Of a DNA stretch of 64,000 nucleotides, positions 55,259 through 64,000 are shown one piece after another. The notes beneath the pieces were generated by a model. That model did no database searches, was not told where the DNA came from, and worked only from the letters and a program-made list of their open reading frames with translations. The first letter of the stretch is position 1. Every line of letters begins with the position of its first letter. The position numbers were made by a program, and so were the translations under genes. Source of the stretch: Micractinium sp. NFX-FRZ (taxonomy: Eukaryota > Chlorophyta > Trebouxiophyceae > Chlorellales > Chlorellaceae); the NCBI GenBank assembly GCA_029339195.1, contig JAPTJF010000066.1, positions 1-64,000 on the forward strand, written 5' to 3'.

Positions 55259-58200
55259 TCAGTCTGTGGTGTAGGCCGCGCACAGCTCCCAGTAGTGGCC
55301 CACCCCACGGTCCCCTAGCAGCTTCCGGGCAGCTGCCTCGGAGTGCACTGTCTCTGACCGGAACTTCTTGAACTGCGGCTCCTTCACCACGCCCTGCACA
55401 CACACATAAAGGGTAGCAGAGGAAGGACCACCGATCGATGACACACAAACGGGTAGCAGTGAAAGGACCAACTGTCAGGATTTAGGACTTAGAACTTCTG
55501 CAGCCGGAACCCCTGTTGTGCTAAGGCTGTCAATCCACACCGTACAGCCACACGAGCGAGCAAGGCATGTAGCAGCTGCGCAGCAGCCAGGCGAGCAGGC
55601 TCCCCCGCTCAATGCCCCACCGGCTTCACTGCCCTCGTTCCAGCCCAGCACTGCTCACGACAGCCACCTGTCAGATGACGTGACAATGCCGCGCCCCTTT
55701 CCCACCCCAACCCACCTGCACCACATTAAAGTAGACCACCCCCTGTATCCCTTTCATGTCAAACCAGCAATGCCTTCTGCTCAAGCCAAGCCTCACCTGC
55801 CAGACCAGGTGGCAGTAGTTGGGCCTGCGGGGCTCTTTCCCCGCCTCCTCCTCCTCCTCCTCCTCGTCCCGCCCCGCATTCCAATCGATGCGCCGCAGCA
55901 TCAGCTTCTCGTACCTGCACGTACAAACCGCATGAGAAGAAGTAAGAAGCCGACATGCACATGGGGCGCGCTCACAGCGCTCCAGCGGTGCGCCGCAGCA
56001 TCCGCTTCTTGCCCTGCATCCAGTAAAGCACATCGACCCCTCCCTCGCAGCGCCCTGCGGCCGCACCTGCGCAGCGCCTTGGCCGTCCCTCAGCCACGAC
56101 GAGTGAGACAGCACCAGCAAGCCACCGCCCACCCCGTGCTTTCCATTCAATAAAAATAAACTCTCAGCTTGGCAGCAACATGCCTGCCCCCTGCCACCGC
56201 ACCTGCGCAGCGTCTTGGCTGTCCCCTCCACCACCACGAGCGAAAAGGCGCCTGTGAGCCACCGCCCACCCAGCCCTAGTTTGGGACACGCACCGCCCTC
56301 CCTGGCCCCCTGCTCCTTCCTCACCTGCGCAGCGTCTTGGCTGTGCCCTCCACCACCACGAGGGAGAAGGCGCCCTCCCCGCCGCCCGCCAGCAGGAGGG
56401 AGCACCCCGTCATGTGGTTCTCCCGCGCGTTCACGTCCACCTTGAAGCGCAGCTGGCCGTCTGACAGGTCCCCCAGCTGCGGCAGAGGTGGCCACATTTC
56501 AGAGGTTAGCAGGAGTTGATGCAACATGCAAAAGGTGCAGGGAGCGGGGCAGCGGGCCCCGTAGCAAAGAGCAGCCCAGCCATCCCAGCCCAGCTCAGCA
56601 CACCTTGCAGATCCACGCATGCAGAGCACCACAGCGAGCACAGCGCAGCGCACCACAGCGCAGCACAGCGGCAGCGCACCTTGTAGAGCGCCACATGCGT
56701 CTCCACCCCCTCATCTCCAACCAGCTTCCTCAGCTTCTTGTCCCTGCACACAAACAAATGCAAGAGGCAAACCGATTTAAAGGCAGGAGGAAGCAGGACG
56801 GAGCTTCCTCAGCTGCCTGTCTGGAGGGCAGGCGGGGGCATACAAGTGGAGGGGCAGTGGAGGCCGGCAGGTGGACGGGCGGGCACGGCGAGGTGGTGGC
56901 AGCAAGGAGCAACCAGAGGGTGAAGGTGCCTGGCACGATGCGTCTGCCAGCATGGCGGGCAGCAAGCACAGATGCAGGGCAAGCACCCCAAGCAGCAGCA
57001 GCAACGGCGGCCTGCTGCTGCAGCAAACCGCAGAGGCACCAACCAGAGACAAGTGCATGCGTGCCCGCGCATCTCGCTTTCACAGGCAGCATAGCGCGGC
57101 AGCCGAGCAAGCACAGGCTGGTGCACGCACTTGCGCTCCGAGGGCGTCAGCATGCGCGCCAGGTTGCGGTCCTCGTGCGCTGCGGCACGCTCCGCCATCT
57201 GCTTGCGCACCTCCGCCTCCACGGCGGTGGGGTCTGCAGGAGGGCAACAGTGATGGAAAGTGTTTGGAGGGAAGGTGGCAAGTTTGCACGGCACACATTG
57301 GGAGGGGGCTGGGGGGATGGGCACGCAGGGCCGGCAGGGGCGGGAGGGGTGAACCCTGCCAGCGCCAGGCGCATACGCGTCACAGGTGCTGTAGCGTGCA
57401 GGCTGCAGCGGGTTTGCTCCTCTAGTTTGCCCCACACCCCACCCTGCCGAGCAAAAACTATGTTCTAGCCACATACCGCCGCCTCTGCCCCCAGCACCCG
57501 CATCAGGTTTGCTCCTCTCTGCCCTGGGTCCCCACCCACACCAGCCTCCTTTCTGCCTTCTTCCCTCCCTGCCCACCTGCCGTCGCCTCTGCCCCCAGCA
57601 CCCGCATCAGGTTGCTGATTTTGACCTTGGGCGCCGCCGGCTCCAGCAGGCCCTGCCGGATCAGCTCCTGCTTCTCCTTCTCACGCGCCACGCGCCGCTG
57701 CGTGCGCAGCTTTTTCAGCTCCTGTAGCAAGAACAGGTGCACTTAATGTGAAGCCTCCGGTTACGTATGGAGCAAAGCATGCAGCTTCAACGGCAGGCAG
57801 TTGCACTGATGAAGCACGCAGCTTGAGCGGCAGAGACACAGTGCACTCGGCACGCGCCGCAGCTGGCACCCTTCCCCCCTCCCGCACCTCCACCTCTGTT
57901 ATCACTTCGTTCTGTGCTGCCCAGCCCACCCCAGCCCACGCACCCGCTTGGTGAGCTTCAGCGGCTGCGGGGGCGGCGGCGGCGCCTCTGCTGGCGGCTC
58001 AATCAGCACGGGGTGCTCCACTAAGTCAGTGATGCGGTCCTCCCGCAGCTGCAGAGGATATACAGAAGAGGGCATGGTGACATCAGGGAGATGAGCGGCT
58101 CAATCAGCACGGGGTGCTCCACCATGTCCATCACGAGGTCCCCCCGCAGCTGCGCGTGGCAAGGGGAGAAGGCGGGAACACACCAGGGAGCAGAGATGGG

Positions 58201-60589
58201 CTGTGCGGCTCAGTCAGCACTGGGTGCTCCGGATGCCCTGCGACGGGATGCAGTCGCCACGTCCCCAAACCCGCCGCAAAGCCGTGCCTACCACCTGCCT
58301 CTTAGACCACCCCTCTGACCTGTGGCCCATCACGTTTCCATACCTGCGTCATCACGCCTTTGCCCCTCACCTGCCTCCCGCCCCACCCAGCTGCCTCCCG
58401 GCCCACCCAGCCGCACCCCACCCCCCTTACCTTTGCAGGCTCCCCATCAGTTACGTTGCCATACCTGTCTTCATCTGCCTTCCCACCCAGCTGGCCCCCC
58501 TCACCAGCTGCCCTCCAGCCCACCCAGCTGCCCTCCCACCCCCCACCTGTGCAGGCTCCCCATCAATCACGTTGCCGTAGCTGCTGCGGTCTGCCAGGAT
58601 GCGTGCGTCCCACCACTCCACGTCTGGGATGGGCTCCTCGGGCGCCGCCTCTGGCTGCGCCTCCACCTGCGGGGCGGGGTGCCCAGGTATAGAGGAGGAG
58701 GAGGAGGAGGAGGGAGTTCGTAATGCATGTGTTGTGTGTGAAAGACAAGGGGTGGCCTCCTCGAGTGCCGCCGCCGCCCCTACCTGCGCCGGCACCTGCT
58801 GGCGTGCCAGGCGTGGGAATCGAGTTGGGCAAAGGCAGATGGGGAGGGCTGCCCAGAGTGTGTGCCAGGCACGCGATGGGTGGATTGGCCTCCTCAGTGC
58901 CTGCCCAGCTCCCGGCCCTCACTCTCCCAAACATGCGCCCCGCATGCACACCTCTCCAACTCCCCCGCCTCCACCCCGCCTCCCTCCCACCTCCCACCCA
59001 CCCACCCGCGTGCCCAGCGGTATCAGGTTGGCGTCCTGGCCCGTCGCCGCTATTGCTGCCTCCTTCCGCCGCCGCTCCGCCAGCTGCCGTGCCCCCTCAT
59101 CCCCAAATTTGGCCTGCAGGGCAGCAGCAGTGGGGCAAGAGCGTGCTGAAAAGGCCAAGAAATTGTATGGTGATGTAATGACCCTTGCCACACATGCAAA
59201 ACGTACCCCACCCACCTCTGATTCTTTCCCACGCAGCCTCCGGACTTCAGCCCCTTCACCTCCTCCTTCACTCCCTCAATCATGTGAATAGGCATTGCAA
59301 GCGCCCCGCCCCACCCAGAGCCAAAGCACCCACCCGCAGCCGCCCCATCTCCGCCTGCTTCTGCAGCTTGCCCTCCTCCACAAACTGGAAGGAGGCGCGC
59401 GGGCGGCGCTCCAAGCGCCGCAGCCCCCGGGTGCCCAGGCTGGGATCAAAGAACCTGCAGGGGGAGCAGCAGCGCAATTTTTGAAAAAATGGGGGCAGCG
59501 GCGGCGGCAGGGTGCTGCTACAGCATGGATGGGAGCAGCAAGGGGCAGGCGCAGGTGCACAGCAGGTGCTCATGTTGCTTTGCAGCACAGCGGGGTGACC
59601 GGCGGTGGCAGCTGCGGCAGCAGTAAAACTATCAATGCACTGCTGGGCGCTACGGCGGCTACGGAAGGGACACCCCAGGTGGGACGTACCCCCTTCATTG
59701 CAACCCCGCAAGCACACACATGGCACTCCAGTCAACCACAGCTTGCCATCCGCACTGTGCCCGCTTTCCATCCACGTCCGCCCCATACGCCTCCACACAC
59801 CACCTCTACGCACAGCTACCACACCCCGCCAAGCACACTCACTTGGCTGCGTCTTCCTCTGCCTTCCTCTGCTGCTCCTCCAGCTGCTGCTGCAACGACG
59901 GCCCCGGCGCCGGCTCGGGCTGCCGCACAATTGGCTTGCCAGTCAGTGGGTCAATCTCTCGTCCCTGGTCGTCCAAAATGAGCGGCGGGGGCATCTTTGT
60001 GACTGGCTTGGGTGCTGCAGCGGGTGCTGCGCCCGCGGCAGCCGGCGCACTGGGTACAGCAGCAGCAGCGGAGATGCCCTTTGCGATCAACAATGCTGGC
60101 ATCACGCCTGCTGCCGCCGCTGCTGGCGGCACGCCGGCCGCAATGGCCGCCGCCACCGACGCGGCTGTGGGTGCTCCGGGCGGCCGTGCCGCTGCGGCTG
60201 CAGCGCCGCGGTTGCCAAGCTGCAGCAGAACCAGGGGGGCCAGGAGGCATGCTTGAGAGGGAACCGACACAAGACCAGCTGCCCTCGCCACCGCCGGCGC
60301 CCGCCTGCCGGCTGCCGCCAATGGCCCAGCCAGCACGCATCCCGCTTCCGCGCACCGTGATGCCCGCCTTCTTCAGTTTTTCCGCAAGCTCCTTCTGCTT
60401 CTGCAGCGCCAGCTTGGCCTTCTGCAGCTTCTCCAGATCGATGCCGAGCTTCTTGGGAGCTCCTGCTGCAGGCGCTGCTCCGGGTGCTGCTGCTGGTGCC
60501 GGAGCGCTGCCGCCATTGTTGAGCTCCACCTTGGGCCGCTTAGCAGCCCCCTCCTCCCCGTCCTCTGCCTTCCGCTTGCCCGCCTCCAT
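55259..60589 (-). CDS. PRP3: U4/U6 snRNP protein PRP3
   Basis: Twelve exons: 60589-60356, 60219-59843, 59454-59334, 59113-59006, 58666-58547, 58048-57944, 57721-57577, 57233-57131, 56743-56680, 56476-56325, 55914-55797, 55393-55259; in phase, 593 aa. PRP3 clamps the U4/U6 duplex in the tri-snRNP. The N-terminus ([16 protein letters not shown]) is a nuclear-signal-like region followed by an Ala/Pro-rich stretch and [16 protein letters not shown]. The PRP3 core carries [37 protein letters not shown] and [12 protein letters not shown]. The C-terminal DUF1115 domain has [27 protein letters not shown] and a final [10 protein letters not shown]. There is no N-terminal PWI domain, unlike human PRPF3 (683 aa). 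Introns next to exons 5, 6, 7 and 10 contain repeated junction fragments. Confidence 0.94.
56055..56250 (-). repeat. Two copies of the PRP3 exon 10 end and donor
   Basis: The true exon end GTGGTGGAGGGCACAGCCAA...CTGCGCAG|GTGAGG (56325) is followed in transcription by two intronic copies. The one near 56200-56250 still reads [17 protein letters not shown] and ends CTGCGCAG|GTGCGG; the one near 56065-56110 is more degenerate. Confidence 0.92.
57474..57512 (-). repeat. Copy of the PRP3 exon 7 end
   Basis: CCTGATGCGGGTGCTGGGGG then CAGAGGCGGCGG repeats the true exon 7 end (CAGAGGCGACGGCAG|GTGGGC), about 110 nt later in transcription, without an intact donor. Confidence 0.88.
58085..58260 (-). 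repeat. Two decoy copies of the PRP3 exon 6 start
   Basis: The true exon 6 starts CAG|CTGCGGGAGGACCGCATC at 58048. Copies at about 58092-58153 and 58205-58262 repeat the stretch encoding [18 protein letters not shown] to varying degree. Confidence 0.88.
58312..58478 (-). repeat. Two copies of the PRP3 exon 5 end
   Basis: True exon end TACGGCAACGTGATTGATGG...CACAG|GTGGGG at 58547. The copy at 58430-58475 reads [11 protein letters not shown] and has an intact GTAAGG donor; the one near 58315-58350 is shorter. Confidence 0.88.
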
Positions 60590-61255
60590 AGCGCTGGCGG
60601 CGCTGCAGCCGCTCTTGAACTATGCTGGATGGGCTTATAGCACGTGCCGACAGTAAAAAGACGAACCACAAGCGAGCGATGGGGGTGCCCGACGTCCGAG
60701 CGGCCCTCCTGGTGTTGAGCGTGCAAAAGCAATGAACAACAAAAGTGCAGTATGGATCGGTATGCCGCATAGCGGCAGGCTGCCAGATAGGGCTGTGAGC
60801 GCCAGGCGAGACGGGTCCCGCCACTGTGGCGGCAGTGGCGGCGGCCGCCGGCTTGTGATGCTCCCAGCCAAGGCTGCAAGCTGCACAAGAACTCCCATGC
60901 TGTACATGATGAAGCAGGAAAGCAAAGCAAGCCACAAAGAGCCATACCAGTAGTTCACAGGTCCGGTTTGTATAATGCCCGCTATGTGTATAATGCCCGC
61001 TATGTGTATAATGCCCGCATGTGCATGTCTTCCCAACCCGCCAAGCAAAAGTTGACACTGCCAAGCGACTGTGAGTGCGGAGCCGCCGCTCGAGTGTGCC
61101 CCAGAAGTTTCTGTATCGCATGTTTATCACAGGAGGTGCATTGCTGAAAGAGATGGACGCAATGCGTGCACATGTCAGAGTGCAGAGCGCGGGCAGCAGC
61201 AGGTGCCCGACACGCAGCACAGGGTGACGGGTGAAATGAAATGGGTGCTGGTCAG
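60590..61255. promoter_or_regulatory. PRP3 upstream region and 3' UTR of the next gene
   Basis: Tandem same-strand arrangement. The only distinct structure is an 18-bp tandem repeat (60969-61018) that contains TATAATG in each unit. Confidence 0.45.
60969..61018. repeat. 18-bp tandem repeat, 2.8 copies
   Basis: Unit TGTATAATGCCCGCTATG is repeated exactly twice and then for 14 more bases. It lies about 400 nt upstream of the PRP3 start. Confidence 0.93.
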
Positions 61256-62003
61256 TCAACGTGTCCATTCCCCAGGAAATGCAGTGCGGTGTTTCCTAGA
61301 GCCCCGCCCAGCTGTCACCCCTGCAAGAACCAGGGAGTAGAGTTCCATGACGAACGGGAGACCACGTTGTTTACACAACCTCCCAAGTTCGTGGGTTGGA
61401 AGCTCGTCGCCATGCGCAGCTCTCCAGCGCTCCAACCACTGCGGGGGAGACAGCGCGCCCTCGCTGTCCTCACCGCCCACCCCTGTATTTCCCGCTCCTG
61501 AGCCGTCCGCCGCTGCTGTTCCCGCTGCTGCCACGCCCCCTGTTCCCCCTGCTGCTGGCCCCGCCGCTGCTGGCTCGTCCGCAGCCGGTGGCTTGAGCGC
61601 CTGGCGCCTTTCTACGTCTTGAGATTCGGGGTTCAGGAACAGCGTCTGGCCTTGGAGCTGCAGCAGGAAGGACGAGCAGTGGCGAGCCAGCACCCAGAAA
61701 GGTTGAGCTCTTGGTGACAGAGGTGTGAAAAAAAGTAGCACAAGTGCCGGCTGCCCACAAGGTGCGAGTCGACAAACCAGTCGGCTCGGAGTGATCACTG
61801 CCACCTAGCCTGCCTACTGCCTCGGCAACACTGAGCAGCGCCCACGCTGCGGGCCACAGAGCAGAATAGAATGCACTGAGGTACACTCTGCTGAGCTGGC
61901 AGCGTACCGATGGCCACGGCTCATGCCCGAGCGCCGCTGCTGCTAGCGCGGGTGTGGCGAAGAGGGCCAGTGCAGCCAGCTGCAGCAGCACAATATGAGG
62001 CAT
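61256..62003 (-). CDS. Small protein with N-terminal signal sequence, unknown function
   Basis: Exons 62003-61908 and 61657-61256 join in phase (TCG|GTACGC donor, CTGCAG acceptor) to 165 aa. Residues 1-24 form a typical signal peptide or signal anchor (MPHIVLLQLAALALFATPAL, then AAA). The mature part starts near GHEPWPS and has LQGQTLFLNPESQDVERRQ, a 60-residue Ala/Gly/Pro low-complexity stretch, then a well-formed C-terminal segment (SPPQWLERWRAAHGDELP, CKQRGLPFVMELYSLVLAG). No family is recognised. It starts only 191 nt after the stop of the RRM-like gene on the same strand; a single longer transcription unit is not excluded, although the frames do not connect. Confidence 0.55.
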
Positions 62004-62194
62004 TTCTTTAGAAGGCGGGGAAGCAGGCAGGGTGGCAAACAACGGGCCGCAGAAGCTGGTGCACCCGCCTGGCCGCCGACAGCACCGCCCACCGCTGCCG
62101 CTGCCGCTGCAGGCGCTGCGCTACAGGGCTGTCTGCAGCTCCGGTGCTGCCAGCATCCGGCAGGAGTCGATTCTACCCTGCTGCTGCGTGGCTC

Positions 62195-64000
62195 TCAAAT
62201 TGGGCGTCGAATGCACCGCAGCAAGCTGGAAAGGAGGCCTACCTTGGACTTCTTGGCCCAGATCAGTTCAACCAGCAAGGGCGCTGGCCTGCACACGTGG
62301 CAGTACATGCGCAGTGAGCCAGGCTATGGTCTGCTTGCAGTGAGGATCCAGGCCAGGGCTAGCCACGCAGACAGGCAACAAGGCCTGCCTTGCCCAGCAG
62401 CAGGCGGCACCGCAGCAGCAGGAGGCCGCAATCACAAGGTAGTCGGTCGCACCAGCAGCGCAACATGGCGCCTGCTGCTGCCATCGCCCCGGTCTTTGAA
62501 GCTCTCTGCGCATCAGCTGCATGCCAACAAGCCCTTAGCTGCGCACATCCCTGCCCACCTGATCGCTGCCGCAATCTGGGCCGCAAGGTCGCCAAAGGAG
62601 GTCCCCTTGGGGCGCTTCCCCCCTGACACGTGGACCAGGCACCCAACCTGGCGTGCAAACTTGCCCCCATTGCGTCCTGCAAGCACGGGCCAGGGACAGA
62701 ATTGCAGGTGGGCGGAACCGCCGTGCTGAGTTGCTGGCACACCAGCAACGCTGTTGAACTGTGCTCCAGCATGAGTAGGGTAGGCAGGCGCACTGCACTC
62801 GTGCACACAGCAGCAGCAGGCAGCCCGCCTGACCGCCACACTTGCCTGTGCCAGTCACGGTCGCCAGCAAGCAGTCGCCTCCCCTCACAGCAGGCATGGC
62901 AGGCATGCCGCCGTACGCCTTTTGTGCTGCCTCCTCCTCTGGCAGTGGGTAGGCGGGAGGGTCCCTGAGCAGGCGCTGCCTCCGGGCCTCCCACATCTGA
63001 GCGGCTGTCTGCATTGCCAGGAGGGCAGCGGCTCCCTCGCTTGGGTGGTCCTGCCACACAGACTCCACGTTGTTCCACTCGGGCCGCAGGAAGACGCGGT
63101 TGGCGGCGGGGTGCTCAAGCTGCAAGGCGGCGCAACGACGGGAGCGGGAACAGGCGCAGGGGCAGGGTGGAGAGTTCAGTTTGCATTGGGAGGTGGGGGG
63201 GAAGGCACATGGTAGTTGAGAGGCAAAGCAGGCAAGACCTAGAAGCCGCCTGGCTGTGCATGCCTCGCATACAAATGCTGTCAAAGACCATCAGACTGGG
63301 CAGGCTGCATGCACGCGACGCTTCCGGCAATGTGCGCGCAATTACAAACCCAACCTGCGGCAGCCCTACCAGCGCCACAAACCCAACAATGCACACTACT
63401 ACGGCAAGCGCGAATGCTACACCACCCCCCCCTTACCAGCAAGCCCTGCAGGCGGTATGCCACCAGCGCAGCCTGTTGTGCGGTTGCAAGCGTCAGGTGG
63501 GCATAGGAGCCGCGGTCATCCCCTGGAAGCACCCGGACCCGGTTCACCACTGCAGCAGCAGGAGGTCGTCCCATGCGTTCCATGTGAGGGCAGGGGAAGG
63601 AGAGGGCAGGGAAAGTAAAGAGCAGCAAGTGGCAGCCAAACCCAGGGGGCAGTCTGGGCACTCAGACTGCTCATGAACGGCTTGTGGGACACCAGAACAG
63701 CTGCCCCCTTCTTCCACCACCCCGACCCGCCCGTCCCCGGCCACTCACGCTTGCCGCCCGCGCCGTTGACCAGCTCCTCTATGCGCGCCCTTCTCGTGCC
63801 GACTGGCAGACCGCTTAGAAACAGCTTGCGGGAGACGAGCACCCACTCCTGGCCAGGCGCGTCGCCCCTTCGGCGGCCCGCATAGTGCCGCCACAGCAGC
63901 GGCACCAGGCGTGGCTCCTGGCCCAGCGTCGCTGCCAGGCTGGCGCCAAAGGCCGCCCATGGGGGTGCCTCTTTGACTTCCTCCCGCCACGCGGCCTCCC
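62195..64000 (-). CDS. RRM-like protein of unknown function, 3' part (5' end outside the window)
   Basis: Visible exons: 64000-63749 (5' incomplete), 63549-63437, 63119-62846, 62676-62559, 62477-62436, 62288-62195; about 297 residues in a continuous frame. The first two exons look like a divergent RNA-recognition motif: an RNP2-like KLFLSGLP and an RNP1-like GSYAHLTLATAQQA, with the helix sequence RARIEELV between. Later exons (NRVFLRPEWNNVESVWQD, GGKFARQVGCLVHVSGG, RRHVALLVRPTTLPAPLLVE) match no domain I know. The intron after 62846 has a perfect CAG|GCAAGT GC-type donor; a GT-donor alternative 38 nt earlier breaks the frame. Exons 5 and 6 are short and less certain. Confidence 0.6.

Noticed and set aside
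62195..62242. A further intron in the RRM-like gene (GTAGGC...CCAG) leading to a different C-terminus
   Set aside because: The intron would be only 17 nt, too short to splice; reading through gives an immediate in-frame stop and is simpler.
1..64000. tRNA, rRNA or other structural RNA genes
   Set aside because: No cloverleaf-like or conserved rRNA stretches were recognised by eye in the intergenic regions; a covariance-model scan would be needed to exclude small RNAs.

Overview
The window is nuclear DNA of a GC-rich green alga, most likely a trebouxiophyte of the Chlorella/Micractinium kind. The evidence is dense, intron-rich genes with GTGAGT/GTGCGT donors and CTGCAG acceptors, CAG-repeat polyglutamine tracts, TGTAA motifs downstream of some genes, and plant-lineage proteins (lumenal 16.5 kDa protein, plant-type MKP1, XBAT-type ankyrin-RING ligase, plant-type glucosylceramide synthase). 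I rebuilt the exon chains by hand and required codon phase to be kept at every junction. Two loci keep a residual problem: the second MYND gene has a frameshift, and one GCS junction (exons 10/11) needs a weaker donor.

Layout, left to right: 3' end of a polyQ protein (+, 1-1223); DCAF7/LWD/TTG1-type WD40 protein (-, 3044-7351); MPH2-like thylakoid lumen protein (+, 8049-9926); multipass membrane protein A (+, 10748-14095); an orphan copy of a RING exon (-, 15103-15275); a small unknown protein (+, 15971-17020); ankyrin-RING E3 ligase (-, 17908-21986); multipass membrane protein B (+, 22664-24185); a 22-exon bacterial-AlsS-type acetolactate synthase (+, 24664-33573); ceramide glucosyltransferase (-, 34312-39420); MKP1-type dual-specificity phosphatase (-, 39647-43096); pirin (+, 43778-47793); three tandem MYND-finger genes (-, 48411-54701), the middle one frameshifted; spliceosomal PRP3 (-, 55259-60589); a small secreted or organellar protein (-, 61256-62003); and the 3' part of an RRM-like gene running off the right edge (-, 62195-64000). 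The genes are individually controlled housekeeping and signalling genes, with no operon or cluster logic. Head-to-head pairs (DCAF7/MPH2, ankyrin-RING/membrane B, MKP1/pirin) share intergenic regions of about 0.7 kb.

The most unusual signal is not a gene. In at least seven genes, short segments that straddle an exon-intron junction (exon edge, splice site and adjacent intron) are repeated in the neighbouring intron, once to three times, usually about 100-140 nt apart. These 'junction echoes' create decoy donors and acceptors, and in one case an in-frame alternative exon extension. I found them at roughly two dozen junctions. Other notable points are the AlsS-type enzyme in a eukaryote, several GC-AG introns, the extra RING exon in compatible splice phase, and the 2-nt deletion in the middle MYND paralogue.
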